Shown one piece after another: positions 37,214 through 46,033 of a DNA stretch of 64,000 nucleotides (positions within the stretch are counted from its first letter, which is position 1; the number at the start of each line of letters is the position of its first letter). The notes beneath the pieces were generated by a model that saw only the letters and a list, made by a program, of their open reading frames with translations, did no database searches and was not told the DNA's origin. The stretch spans positions 1 to 64,000 of the forward strand of contig NZ_CDBK01000107.1 of NCBI RefSeq assembly GCF_000819785.1. Direction: 5' to 3'. Both the position numbers and the translations under genes were made by a program. Source of the DNA: Aeromonas caviae. Its GTDB lineage: Bacteria > Pseudomonadota > Gammaproteobacteria > Enterobacterales > Aeromonadaceae.

Positions 37214-37591
37214 TCAGAGTTCGTGAGCGTGGAATCCCTTGCGGTAGCGGGCCTCGCAGCGCGGGCAGCGTTGCAGGGTCGGATCCTGTTCCAGCTGTTC
37301 AGGGAGCAGCGGCTCCTCACAATCGGAGCAGAAGCCATAGAGCCCCAGATCCATCTGGCAGAGCGCCGCGTCGAGCCGCTTGAGGCGTGCCACGCTGTGT
37401 TCCACCCCGGGCAGATCGAGACGGCTGGTCAGATCAACCAGTTGATCCCGCTCGCAGCGCTCCACCTTCTGTGCCCAGTCATCTTGTCGACAGGCCTTGA
37501 GCTGACGGATCAGCTCCTCTCTTGTTTGCGCCCAGTCGGTCAGAAGGCGCTGATGCCATTCGGCCAACCGGGCTTGCGTCACTTCACACAC
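37214..37591 (-). CDS. DksA/TraR-type C4 zinc-finger protein
   Basis: This roughly 125-aa protein has an N-terminal helical part (EVTQARLAEWHQRLLTDWAQ and onward, likely a coiled coil) and a C-terminal C4 zinc finger, CSDCEEPLLPEQLEQDP then CPRC (about 95-118). That is the DksA/TraR arrangement, whose coiled coil enters the RNA polymerase secondary channel; however the coiled-coil tip DxxDxA motif of DksA is not evident, so direct polymerase control is uncertain. The start is uncertain: no ATG, a GTG at 37591 with GGGGG 6 nt upstream is preferred over TTG at 37603. Monocistronic. Confidence 0.78.
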   Translation of the reverse strand: MCEVTQARLAEWHQRLLTDWAQTREELIRQLKACRQDDWAQKVERCERDQLVDLTSRLDLPGVEHSVARLKRLDAALCQMDLGLYGFCSDCEEPLLPEQLEQDPTLQRCPRCEARYRKGFHAHEL

Positions 37592-37663
37592 AGCAGCCCC
37601 CAAAAACGAGTGATAAAACTCGGCCAGTATAGGGAAACCCGCGGTTTATCAAGATGACATGAG

Positions 37664-38629
37664 TCAAGTTAACCGTGCTTTGACGGGTTTTTCCGGCAGG
37701 TGCTGCGGCTTGCCGGTGATGACGTAGAGCACTCCCGCCACCAGACAGACGACACCCACCAGGGTACTCATGGGGGGCATGATCCCGCGCAGCATAAAGG
37801 CGTACAAGAGCCCCGCCAGAGTCTCGAAAACGATGAGCGGCCCGACCAGCACGGTCGGCAGGCGCTGGCTCGCTTCGTTCCAGCATAGGGTGCCGAGCCA
37901 GGAGCAGAGGAGCCCCACTGCCCCCATCAGCAGCACGAAGCGCAGGGGCGTCGGCCCGAAGGGCAGGGGAAAGTCCGGTGCGCTCAGGGCAAGATGGCCG
38001 AGGCTGCCGAGATAGGCAATGAGCGCCACCGGCAGGGTCACCAGCCCCTGGGCGGTGGCCCAGACGGCCGGACTGCGGCCCGGGTGCTCGCGCAGCCAGC
38101 GGGCGTTGCGCAGGGGATACCAGGTCCAGCACAGCACGGCGCCCACCGCCAGGGCGAGCCCAAGCAGTTGTTCGGTGCGCGCCTCGGTGTGCCAGGTGAG
38201 CTCGGCGCTGTTGACCAGACAGAGGCCGGCCCCCATCAGCACCAGGGACGGGTAGAGCCGGGTGCGGGAGAGGCGACCGTCCCGTGCGCCATAGAGGCGG
38301 TTGGCGGCCAGGGCCGTCACCACCGGCAGGGTGCCGATAAACATGGCCGCCAGGGGCGAGCCGATGCGCAAGATGGCCCCCGACAGGCAGAAGTAGTAGA
38401 GGAGGTTCCCCACCAGAGTGAGGGCGAGGGCCTCTCGCCAGTCGCTGGCCGAGAGGGCCGCCAGGTGTTTGCGTGCCTGCCAGGCGAGCGGCAGTACGAT
38501 GAGGCCGAAGGCGAGGTAGCGGCCGCTCGCGAGCAGGGCGGGGGGATAGCCGTCTACCAAGAGGGGGGCGACGAAGATGAGCCCCCACATCAGGCCGGCC
38601 AGCAGGGCAAACAGGACTCCGATCAACAT
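37664..38629 (-). CDS. EamA/DMT-family transporter
   Basis: This 321-aa protein has about ten transmembrane helices in two repeats, starting MLIGVLFALLAGLMWGLIFV, with the typical EamA glycine and tryptophan residues in the first helix and GVVCLVAGVLYVITGK in the last. DMT proteins export amino acids, metabolites or drugs; substrate unknown. It follows the AraC-type regulator gene by 74 nt on the same strand, suggesting that regulator controls it. Confidence 0.88.
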   Translation of the reverse strand: MLIGVLFALLAGLMWGLIFVAPLLVDGYPPALLASGRYLAFGLIVLPLAWQARKHLAALSASDWREALALTLVGNLLYYFCLSGAILRIGSPLAAMFIGTLPVVTALAANRLYGARDGRLSRTRLYPSLVLMGAGLCLVNSAELTWHTEARTEQLLGLALAVGAVLCWTWYPLRNARWLREHPGRSPAVWATAQGLVTLPVALIAYLGSLGHLALSAPDFPLPFGPTPLRFVLLMGAVGLLCSWLGTLCWNEASQRLPTVLVGPLIVFETLAGLLYAFMLRGIMPPMSTLVGVVCLVAGVLYVITGKPQHLPEKPVKARLT

Positions 38630-38703
38630 GTTTCATATCCGGTAAAGAAGAAGGAGGCCAGCCTAGCAGGGGGGAAGGGGGGCGTATTGAACCAGATTGC
38701 GCT

Positions 38704-39531
38704 TTAGCGGCCAGCCTGCACCTGTTTCTGGTAGCGGACCGGGGTGGTGCCATAGCGGCGCAGGAAGGCACGGTTGAGGTGGGACTGATCGGCCAGACCA
38801 CAGGCGGCGGCCACCTCGGCTGCGGGCAGGCCGGCAGCCAGCCACCCCTTGGCGCGCTGCAGGCGGATGGCCATCAACATCTGCTGGGGGGTGACGTGAA
38901 AGCGGGCCTTGAAGCTGCGCTGGAAGTGGTAGGGGCTGAGGTTCACTGCACCGGCCAGCTCGGCCAGGGTCATGGGGCGGGCGAAATAGGCCTGCATATA
39001 GTCGATAGCGCGGCCCAGAGGGTGGGCCGCTTCGCGCGGGGCCGCCAGGGCCCGGGCATGGGGGCGCAGGGTCTCGCACACCCTTAGCAGCAGGCCGTCG
39101 GCGGCGAGCTCGCTGTCACAGTGCCAGAGGGCATCCAGGGTCGCCTGCAGGACGGGGGCAGTGCGCGGATCGCTTCGCACGGCATCGGTGAAATACCAGT
39201 CGCGCTCGCCGCTGATGGCCTCGAGCCGATCGGCGGGCAGGTAGAGCATGCGATAGCGCCACCCCTGCTCGCAGGCTGACTCGCCCGTGTGCAGCTCATC
39301 GGGGTTCATCAGCACCAGGCTGCCGGGACCGGCCAGGAGCTGGCTGCCGCGATAGCGAAAGCGCTCGGCACCGCACTCGATGACACCGAGGCCAAACCCC
39401 TCGTGACTATGGGGATCGAAGATGTGGTGCTGGATGTGGGCGCGATAGAGCTCGGTCGCAGGCTGCCCCGGCAGGGCGCGAAAATCGGCCCTGTCGTGCT
39501 GATGGGTAAAGTTGACCGGCACTCCCTGCAT
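38704..39531 (-). CDS. AraC-family transcriptional regulator
   Basis: The 275-aa regulator has an N-terminal cupin-like AraC ligand domain (about 1-150; HIFDPHSHEGFGLGVIECGA) and a C-terminal pair of helix-turn-helix motifs (about 172-270; MTLAELAGAVNLSPYHFQRS, FKARFHVTPQQMLMAIRLQR and VAAACGLADQSHLNRAFLRR). It probably controls the DMT transporter gene directly downstream. Ligand unknown. Confidence 0.92.
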   Translation of the reverse strand: MQGVPVNFTHQHDRADFRALPGQPATELYRAHIQHHIFDPHSHEGFGLGVIECGAERFRYRGSQLLAGPGSLVLMNPDELHTGESACEQGWRYRMLYLPADRLEAISGERDWYFTDAVRSDPRTAPVLQATLDALWHCDSELAADGLLLRVCETLRPHARALAAPREAAHPLGRAIDYMQAYFARPMTLAELAGAVNLSPYHFQRSFKARFHVTPQQMLMAIRLQRAKGWLAAGLPAAEVAAACGLADQSHLNRAFLRRYGTTPVRYQKQVQAGR

Positions 39532-39587
39532 CCTGACCTCCTGTCAATGAGCCTTCATCATAGGGCGCCGCGGGGCGGCGGCCAAGT

Positions 39588-40532
39588 CTAGGCCTGTGAG
39601 GCGCACTCGCGCTCGAGGGCGGTGCGGATCTCCTCTGCGGTCTTGATGGTGCGGATGCGACGAAACAGCTCGTCGGCCTGGGGGTATTCCCGCACTATGT
39701 AGGAGAACCACTGCTTGATGCGGCTCGGGTAGTAGTCGGCCTTGTCGCTCGCCAGATCCTGCTCGGTGTAGGTCACCATCAATTGCAGTACCTCGGCCCA
39801 GCTCATGTGGGCACACCCCATCTTCATCACGTTGGCCAGGTTGGGCAGGGAGATGGCGCCCCGGCCCACCATGAGGGCATCGCAACCGGACACCCGGGCA
39901 CAGGTCAGGGCATCGGCATGGTTCCAGATCTCGCCGTTGGCGGTGACGGGGATGGGCAGGGCGCGGCGGATGGCGTCCACGTACTCCCAGTGGGCCGGCG
40001 CCTTGTAGCCTTCGCGCTTGGTGCGGGCATGCACCGCCAGCTCGTTGGCGCCCCCCTGATAGACGGCCTGGGCGTTGTCCAGATAGAGATCCTTGTCATC
40101 GTATCCCAGGCGGATCTTGGCGCTCACCGGCAGGTGGGCAGGCACGGCCTCCCGCACCGCCTTGACGATGCGATAGACGGTCTCGGGCTCCTTGAGCAGC
40201 ACGGCGCCCCCCTTGCTCTTGTTGACCGTGGGGGCAGGGCAGCCGAAGTTGAGATCGACCCCGGGAGAGCCGAGCTCGATGGCCCGGATGGCATTTTCTG
40301 CCAGCCACTCCGGATGCTGTCCCAGCAGTTGCACCCGTACCGGGGTCCCTGCACGGGTCTTGCCATCCTGTTTCAGCTCGGGGCAAAGGCGATGGAAGAC
40401 CTTGGCGGGCAGCAGTTGATCGACCACCCGGATGAATTCACTGACGCAGAGGTCGTAATCATTGACGGAGGTGAGGACCTCCCGCATCAGGTGATCCAGC
40501 ACCCCCTGCATGGGGGCCAAAATAACGCGCAT
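39588..40532 (-). CDS. dusC: tRNA-dihydrouridine(16) synthase DusC
   Basis: DusC is 314 aa from the ATG at 40532 (MRVILAPMQGVLDHLMREVL). It is an FMN-dependent enzyme reducing uridine 16 in the tRNA D-loop. The pattern LAPMxGVLD at the N-terminus, NDYDLCVSEFIRVVDQLLP and the catalytic cysteine in DLNFGCPAPTVNKSKGG are closer to DusC than DusA or DusB. FMN contacts are in NGEIWNHADA and DALMVGRGAI. A longer upstream frame is rejected because DusC proteins start here. Confidence 0.94.
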   Translation of the reverse strand: MRVILAPMQGVLDHLMREVLTSVNDYDLCVSEFIRVVDQLLPAKVFHRLCPELKQDGKTRAGTPVRVQLLGQHPEWLAENAIRAIELGSPGVDLNFGCPAPTVNKSKGGAVLLKEPETVYRIVKAVREAVPAHLPVSAKIRLGYDDKDLYLDNAQAVYQGGANELAVHARTKREGYKAPAHWEYVDAIRRALPIPVTANGEIWNHADALTCARVSGCDALMVGRGAISLPNLANVMKMGCAHMSWAEVLQLMVTYTEQDLASDKADYYPSRIKQWFSYIVREYPQADELFRRIRTIKTAEEIRTALERECASQA

Positions 40533-40709
40533 AGCTGCTTCCGAAGACAAGGGGAGAAAAAAGAGCGCAGATTGTAGTGGCAATGGCCGGGATTGTCAGC
40601 CGTCTGCCCACTCGATGGCCCCAATCGACGGCCGCCGACTGGGCCAGGCTGTCAGCTTCCGGGCCAACTCTGTTAGGCTAAAGGCAGAGATACATGCAGA
40701 GGAGTACCC

Positions 40710-41087
40710 ATGAAACGCTGGTGTCTGATGGCCCTGGGCTGGCTTGCCTTCGCCACCGGGATAGTCGGGATAGTCCTGCCCCTGCTGCCGACCACCCCCT
40801 TCATGTTGCTGGCGGCGGCGCTGTTTGCGCGCTCCTCTCCCCGCTTTCATGGCTGGTTGCTGGCGCATCCCTGGTTTGGCCCCCCCATCCTCGACTGGCA
40901 GCAGTATCGCGGCATTCGCCGTCATGCCAGACGCCGCGCCATCATCTTCATCCTGATCTCGTTCTCGGTATCGCTGCTGGTGGTGCCGTTGCCCTGGGTG
41001 AGGTGGCTGCTGGTTGTCATAATGGTGATCCTGCTCACCTGGTTGATGCGTCTGCCGGTGCTGGAGCCGGTTGCAATGAAGAAGTGA
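40710..41087 (+). CDS. ybaN: YbaN family (DUF454) inner membrane protein
   Basis: This 125-aa protein (MKRWCLMALGWLAFATGIVG) has three or four hydrophobic helices and the family's LPTTPFMLLAAALFARSSPR motif near residues 27-46. YbaN is an uncharacterised inner-membrane protein encoded before apt and dnaX in enterics, the same order as here. GAGGAG lies 7 nt before the ATG. It is transcribed divergently from dusC and followed by a terminator. Confidence 0.93.
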   Translation: MKRWCLMALGWLAFATGIVGIVLPLLPTTPFMLLAAALFARSSPRFHGWLLAHPWFGPPILDWQQYRGIRRHARRRAIIFILISFSVSLLVVPLPWVRWLLVVIMVILLTWLMRLPVLEPVAMKK

Positions 41088-41124
41088 AATCCCTAAGCTA
41101 TCGCGGCAATAATGCTATGGAGTC

Positions 41125-41156
41125 GGCTCGTCATTTTTGCGTGACGGGCCTTTTTA
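41125..41156 (+). terminator. Terminator between ybaN and apt
   Basis: A 9-bp stem with one G-U pair (41125-41133 with 41142-41150) and an 8-nt loop is followed by TTTTT. Confidence 0.75.
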
Positions 41157-41219
41157 TTGCCCCCAGGCGGAGACCCCGTGCGCCGCCATGGCAGGGCTCA
41201 AAAAATAAGCGGTCAAATA

Positions 41220-41765
41220 ATGAATCCGGAAACCCTGAAGTTTATCGAAGCGAGCATCAAGACCATTCCCGACTATCCGAAGCCGGGCATTCTGTTTCGC
41301 GACATCACCAGCCTGATCGAGAATGCCGAGGCCTTCAAGGCCACCATCGATCTGCTGGCCGATCATTACCGTGATCAAGGCATCACCAAGATTGTCGGCA
41401 CCGAGGCCCGTGGCTTCATCTTCGGCGCCCCGGTTGCCTACGCCATGGGGCTGGGGTTCGTGCCGGTGCGCAAGCCGGGCAAGCTGCCCCGCGCCGTCAT
41501 CGAGGAGTCCTACGCCCTGGAGTACGGCACCGACACTCTGCAACTGCACACCGATGCCATCGTGCCCGGTGACAAGGTGCTGGTGGTGGACGATCTGCTG
41601 GCCACCGGCGGCACCGTCGATGCCACCGTCAAGCTCATCCGCCGCGCCGGCGGTGAGGTAGCGGATGCCGCCTTCATCATCTCCCTGCCGTCCCTGGGCG
41701 GTGATGCCCGTCTGACCGCCGCCGGCGTCAAGGTGGTCTCTCTGGTGGAACTCGCGGGGGCGTAA
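41220..41765 (+). CDS. apt: Adenine phosphoribosyltransferase
   Basis: Apt, 181 aa, salvages adenine with PRPP to AMP. From the ATG at 41220 it starts [34 protein letters not shown] and the PRPP loop [17 protein letters not shown] (about 121-137) are diagnostic. It sits between ybaN and dnaX as in E. coli. An in-frame upstream extension is not family-like and overlaps the terminator hairpin. Confidence 0.96.
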   Translation: MNPETLKFIEASIKTIPDYPKPGILFRDITSLIENAEAFKATIDLLADHYRDQGITKIVGTEARGFIFGAPVAYAMGLGFVPVRKPGKLPRAVIEESYALEYGTDTLQLHTDAIVPGDKVLVVDDLLATGGTVDATVKLIRRAGGEVADAAFIISLPSLGGDARLTAAGVKVVSLVELAGA

Positions 41766-41942
41766 ATCGCCCCTTCGCGCGGCAGGCCTCGTCACCCTGC
41801 TTTCTGCCGCAAACCGGTGCCTGAACGGGCACCGGTTTGAAATTCAAGCGATCCCTCCCAAGGCGGCGCATCCCCCATACAGCCAGCCCTCCATTTGTGT
41901 TAGCATCCAGCCTCAATGCCTCGTTTCCCAGCATCGAGATCT

Positions 41943-44423
41943 ATGAGCTATCAGGTTTTGGCGCGCAAATGGCGCCCCCATACGTTTGAACAAGTGGTCG
42001 GCCAGCAACATGTGCTGACTGCCCTGACCAATGCCCTGGATCAGGGACGGCTTCACCATGCCTACCTGCTGAGCGGGACCCGCGGGGTGGGCAAGACCAC
42101 CATCGCCCGCATTCTGGCCAAGAGCCTCAACTGCGAACAGGGGATCAGCAGCCATCCGTGCGGTGTGTGCGATACCTGCCGCGAGATCGATCAGGGCAAT
42201 TTCGTCGATCTGCTGGAAATCGATGCCGCGTCCCGCACCAAGGTGGAAGACACCCGAGAGCTGCTCGACAACGTGCAGTACCGTCCGGCCCGTGGTCGTT
42301 TCAAGGTGTACCTCATCGATGAAGTGCACATGCTGTCGCGCCACAGCTTCAATGCGCTGCTCAAAACCCTGGAAGAGCCGCCCCCCTATGTGAAATTCCT
42401 GCTGGCCACCACGGATCCGCAGAAGCTCCCTATCACCATCCTCTCGCGCTGCCTGCAGTTTCATCTCAAGAGCCTGGAGCAGACCCAGATCGCCAGGCAG
42501 CTCGAATGGGTGCTGGATCAGGAGGGACAACCCTTCGAGCCTCGCGCCCTGCTGGCCCTGGCCAAGGCGGCCGATGGCAGCATGCGCGATGCCCTGAGCC
42601 TCACCGATCAGGCGTTGGCCCACGGCAACGGCAGCGTGCGCCTGGAGAGCGTGCTCACCATGCTGGGGACCCTCGATCATCACCACCTGCACCAGTTGCT
42701 GGAGGCGGTGCTGCGCCAGGATGCCCCGGCCACCATGGCCAAGATCACCGAGATTGCTACCCTGGGGCCGGATTTCGATCAGCTTCACGCCGAGCTGGAA
42801 GCCTTGCTCCACCGGGTGGCCATGGCGCAACTGCTGCCTGCGAGCGTGCAGGAGCAGGGGGCGGATGCCGATGCCTTGCTGCAGCTCGCCGGAGCCATGA
42901 GCCCGGAAGAGGTACAGCTCTGCTATCAAATCGTGCTGGGGGGGCGCAAGGATCTGCCCTGGGCCCCTGACGGGCGCACCGCACTGGAGATGACCTGTCT
43001 GCGGATGCTGGCCTTCTCGCCCCGGCGCGAGGTGGTCCATCCCGCCAACCTGGCGGCCCAACCTCTCATGACAGGGCTCTCCGGCGTGATGGTGGCAGCG
43101 AGGGAAAGCGCGCCGCTCCTGCCGGGAAAGCCCCAGGGGGCTGAGCCGGCCCCGGCTGCCAGTGCAGCACCACAGGCTCCCGCCGCGCCAGCATCGGTCC
43201 TTGAGGCCGAGCACGTCGCCCCCGCACCCAAGGCGGAAGAGGGCGCAGTGCTGGATCCGCTCTTTGCCGAGCAGGATGAGCTGCTGCGCGAGGCCGAACG
43301 GATGGGTTACGAGGCCGCGGTGCCCACCAGTCCGCCTGCAGAGCCTGCCTCTGCGCCGTTGGCGGCGGATGACGCCGGGCAGATGCAGCAGGTTGAGGTC
43401 CAAGGGGAAGACGTCACCATCTCTTCGACCTCCAGCATGCAGAGCCTGCTTGGCAAGCGCAATCTGCTGCGAAGCCGCCTGCGTGGCGAGCAGAGTACAA
43501 ACGCCGCGCCCGCCCGGGTCACTCCCGTCAAACCGGTGGCCGCGACCAAACCGGCCCCTGCGATGCCTGCCTTCGCAACTTCACCCCAGACCGAGGTGCA
43601 ACCAGCGGCGCGGCCCGAGATGCCGGGGCAGGGACCTGCCTTGCAAACAGGGTATGACGACCTGCCCCCTCTCGATGCCTATGAAGAGGGGGCCAGTGAC
43701 TACGAAGAGTATCTGAATCAGGGGTTTGACGAGGGGTTTGCCAGTGCCCCGTTGCCCACGCGGGCAGTGACTTCCGCCCAGCCAGCTCCCGCCACCATGG
43801 CACCTCCTTCGCAGGAGGATCTGCCGCCCTGGGATCTGGGCGCTGACGCCGGCAGCGCGGATGCGGCGGCACCTGTGGTTGCCGCTATGGTGCCTGCCGC
43901 ACCTCCAGTGGCTGCCAGCGAGCCTCAGCCCGCCATTGCGTTGATGGAGACCATCGACTGGGATGCCCTGGAGAGCGACGCCCAGCCCGAGGAGGAGGGG
44001 GAGGTCGCCCGTCTGATCCCCTCGTCCTTGCTGGTCAATTGCGGGGACGCCTGGGCCGAGCTTATCGCCCGCACCGGGGTGGGTGGTCGGCTGCGTCAAC
44101 TGGCCATCAACGCGGTGATGACCCGGGAAGGCAATCGGGTCTCCCTGCTGCTCAAACCCGAGCAGCGCCATCTGGTGAGCGACAAGGCCCGCGCCGATCT
44201 GGCCGAGATCATCGGTCCCGAGCTGGGCGGCCCGGTTCACATCGATGTGACCCTGGGCTCGGATCCCGCGCGGGAGACGCCGCTCGAGATAGAGCATCGT
44301 CTCTATCTCGGGGTGCGTGAACAGGTGAGCCGGGATCTGGCGGCGGATCCCAACGTACAATTCTTGCAGCAGCGTTTCGGCGCCGTGCTCCATCCCGAGA
44401 GCATCGAACCCCTGAGTCGCTGA
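41943..44423 (+). CDS. dnaX: DNA polymerase III subunit tau
   Basis: DnaX is 826 aa from the ATG at 41943 (MSYQVLARKWRPHTFEQVVG). It is the clamp-loader motor and links polymerase cores to the DnaB helicase. Walker A is in SGTRGVGKTTIAR (about 43-55), zinc cysteines in SLNCEQGISSHPCGVCDTC, DExx in YLIDEVHML, and the sensor/arginine region in LLATTDPQKLPITILSRC. A long Ala/Pro-rich linker (about 395-660) leads to the C-terminal tau domain binding alpha (about 690-826). No A-AAA-AAG slippery heptamer is visible, so a gamma form made by the E. coli frameshift is not supported by sequence. Confidence 0.96.
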   Translation: MSYQVLARKWRPHTFEQVVGQQHVLTALTNALDQGRLHHAYLLSGTRGVGKTTIARILAKSLNCEQGISSHPCGVCDTCREIDQGNFVDLLEIDAASRTKVEDTRELLDNVQYRPARGRFKVYLIDEVHMLSRHSFNALLKTLEEPPPYVKFLLATTDPQKLPITILSRCLQFHLKSLEQTQIARQLEWVLDQEGQPFEPRALLALAKAADGSMRDALSLTDQALAHGNGSVRLESVLTMLGTLDHHHLHQLLEAVLRQDAPATMAKITEIATLGPDFDQLHAELEALLHRVAMAQLLPASVQEQGADADALLQLAGAMSPEEVQLCYQIVLGGRKDLPWAPDGRTALEMTCLRMLAFSPRREVVHPANLAAQPLMTGLSGVMVAARESAPLLPGKPQGAEPAPAASAAPQAPAAPASVLEAEHVAPAPKAEEGAVLDPLFAEQDELLREAERMGYEAAVPTSPPAEPASAPLAADDAGQMQQVEVQGEDVTISSTSSMQSLLGKRNLLRSRLRGEQSTNAAPARVTPVKPVAATKPAPAMPAFATSPQTEVQPAARPEMPGQGPALQTGYDDLPPLDAYEEGASDYEEYLNQGFDEGFASAPLPTRAVTSAQPAPATMAPPSQEDLPPWDLGADAGSADAAAPVVAAMVPAAPPVAASEPQPAIALMETIDWDALESDAQPEEEGEVARLIPSSLLVNCGDAWAELIARTGVGGRLRQLAINAVMTREGNRVSLLLKPEQRHLVSDKARADLAEIIGPELGGPVHIDVTLGSDPARETPLEIEHRLYLGVREQVSRDLAADPNVQFLQQRFGAVLHPESIEPLSR

Positions 44424-44547
44424 ATTGCGGTGAAAAAACCGTGCCGGGGTTTGTCCCCGGTTGAAAAGACCTTTGGCTGCCCCCACTTAGGGCAGATGAA
44501 CCCACAGCCCGGCGCTGGATGCCGGATTTCAAGACGAGAGACGATCT

Positions 44548-44877
44548 ATGTTTGGTAAAGGTGGAATGGGTAACCTGATGAAACAGGCCCAACAGATGCA
44601 AGAGCGCATGCAGAAGATGCAAGAGCAGCTGGCCCAGATGGAAGTGGTCGGCGAGGCGGGCGCAGGCATGGTCAAGGTGACCATGGCCGGCAGCCACAGC
44701 GTGCGTCGTATCGAGATCGATCCCAGCCTGATGGAAGATGACAAGGAGATGCTGGAAGATCTGGTCGCCGCCGCCGTCAATGACGCCGTGCGCCGCGTGG
44801 AAGAGCAGAACAAGGCCAAGATGGGCGAGCTGACCGGCGGTATGCAACTGCCCCCGGGCTTCAAAATGCCCTTCTGA
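44548..44877 (+). CDS. ybaB: YbaB/EbfC nucleoid-associated protein
   Basis: YbaB, 109 aa, starts [20 protein letters not shown] with a Met/Gln-rich helix, then the conserved [20 protein letters not shown] and [20 protein letters not shown]. The family forms dimers that bind DNA and affect nucleoid structure. It follows dnaX by 124 nt with only a hairpin lacking a T tract between, so cotranscription is likely. In most gammaproteobacteria recR comes next; here a terminator and an opposite-strand LysR gene follow. Confidence 0.96.
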   Translation: MFGKGGMGNLMKQAQQMQERMQKMQEQLAQMEVVGEAGAGMVKVTMAGSHSVRRIEIDPSLMEDDKEMLEDLVAAAVNDAVRRVEEQNKAKMGELTGGMQLPPGFKMPF

Positions 44878-44924
44878 GGATCCTGCCCGTATCCGTTTCC
44901 CCTCCTCTGGGAAGGGGAAAAATG

Positions 44925-44953
44925 AAAAGGCCAGAGCCAAGCTCTGGCCTTTT
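44925..44953. terminator. Bidirectional terminator between ybaB and the LysR gene
   Basis: A 13-bp perfect stem (44925-44937 with 44941-44953) with a CAA loop; T-rich on both strands (CCTTTTG on plus, CCTTTTCATTTTTCC on minus). Confidence 0.9.
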
Positions 44954-44988
44954 GCATGTCGGCACCCCCGGGAACGGCCATGCACAGA

Positions 44989-45915
44989 TCATGGCGGGTG
45001 CGGCGCACTTGCCTGCCCCAGGTGGGAGAAGCCCTCGACCAGATGATCGATGAGGGCGCGGATGGCAGGCAGCAGACCGCGGCGTGAGGGGAAGACCGCG
45101 TGGATCACCTCCTGGCGCGGTGCCCAGTCGGGGAGCAGACGCACCAGCCGGCCATCGGCCAGGGGCTCATCCATCATCATGGTGGGCAGTTGCACGACCC
45201 CGAGCCCGTCGATCGCCCCCTGACGCAATGTCTGCATGTCGGTGGTGGCAAAGCGGGGGCTGTGGTGCTGTTTGACCCTGGACTCATTGGGGCCCAGCAG
45301 GGTCCAGTGATGGCCTTCCAGGCTGGCGCCGTGACCGAGGCTCGGCCATGACAGCAGATCTGCGGGGGCCCGGGGTATGCCGAGTGACGTGACAAGGGCC
45401 GGGCTTGCCACCAGACACTGGGTCGCATAACCCAGCACCCGCATGGCGAGATCGCTGTCCTCCAGGGGCAGTGGTCGCACCCTGAGCGCCATGTCCAACC
45501 CCTCCGCGACCAGATCCACCGCCCGGTTGACCCCGACGAGCTGCACCTTGACGCTGGGATGGGCCAGGGCGAACGAGACCAGCATCCTCCCTACGTGGGC
45601 GTGCAGCAGATCGATGGGGCAGGCGATGCGCACCAGACCGCAAGGCTCGCTCTGGGTCGCGGCGATGAGATCCTGCGCCGCATCGGCTTCCACCAGCATG
45701 GCCCGGCAACGGGTGTAATAAGCCTGACCGAGTTCGGTGACGGTGAAGCTGCGGGTGGAACGCTGGATAAGACGCACCCCGAGTCGCTCCTCCAGCATGG
45801 CGATGCGGCGGCTGAGCCTGGATTTGGGCATGCCGAGGGCCCTGCCGGCCTGGGCAAAGCCCCCGTGATCCACCACCTGGACATAGAAATAGAGGTCGTT
45901 GAGATCCTGTTGCAT
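44989..45915 (-). CDS. LysR-family transcriptional regulator
   Basis: The 308-aa regulator has the N-terminal winged helix-turn-helix (about 1-60, DLNDLYFYVQVVDHGGFAQA then GMPKSRLSRRIAMLEERLGV) and a periplasmic-binding-like effector domain (about 88-300). The ATG at 45915 is chosen; a GTG at 45930 would add five residues. It is divergent from a pirin gene across a 118-nt gap, a frequent pairing in which the LysR protein controls the pirin. Confidence 0.92.
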   Translation of the reverse strand: MQQDLNDLYFYVQVVDHGGFAQAGRALGMPKSRLSRRIAMLEERLGVRLIQRSTRSFTVTELGQAYYTRCRAMLVEADAAQDLIAATQSEPCGLVRIACPIDLLHAHVGRMLVSFALAHPSVKVQLVGVNRAVDLVAEGLDMALRVRPLPLEDSDLAMRVLGYATQCLVASPALVTSLGIPRAPADLLSWPSLGHGASLEGHHWTLLGPNESRVKQHHSPRFATTDMQTLRQGAIDGLGVVQLPTMMMDEPLADGRLVRLLPDWAPRQEVIHAVFPSRRGLLPAIRALIDHLVEGFSHLGQASAPHPP

Positions 45916-46033
45916 GGGGTTATCGTTCACAAAATAGGACGCTGATAGCCAATTTTACGTCTACCGGACGCAGCGTTCCAGACTCACAATGCGAGCTACG
46001 ACACATCCCGTGACGATCACCCAGGAGAGCATC

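Noticed and set aside
44444-44460. GC hairpin between dnaX and ybaB
   Set aside because: A 6-bp stem without a following T tract; dnaX and ybaB are probably cotranscribed.
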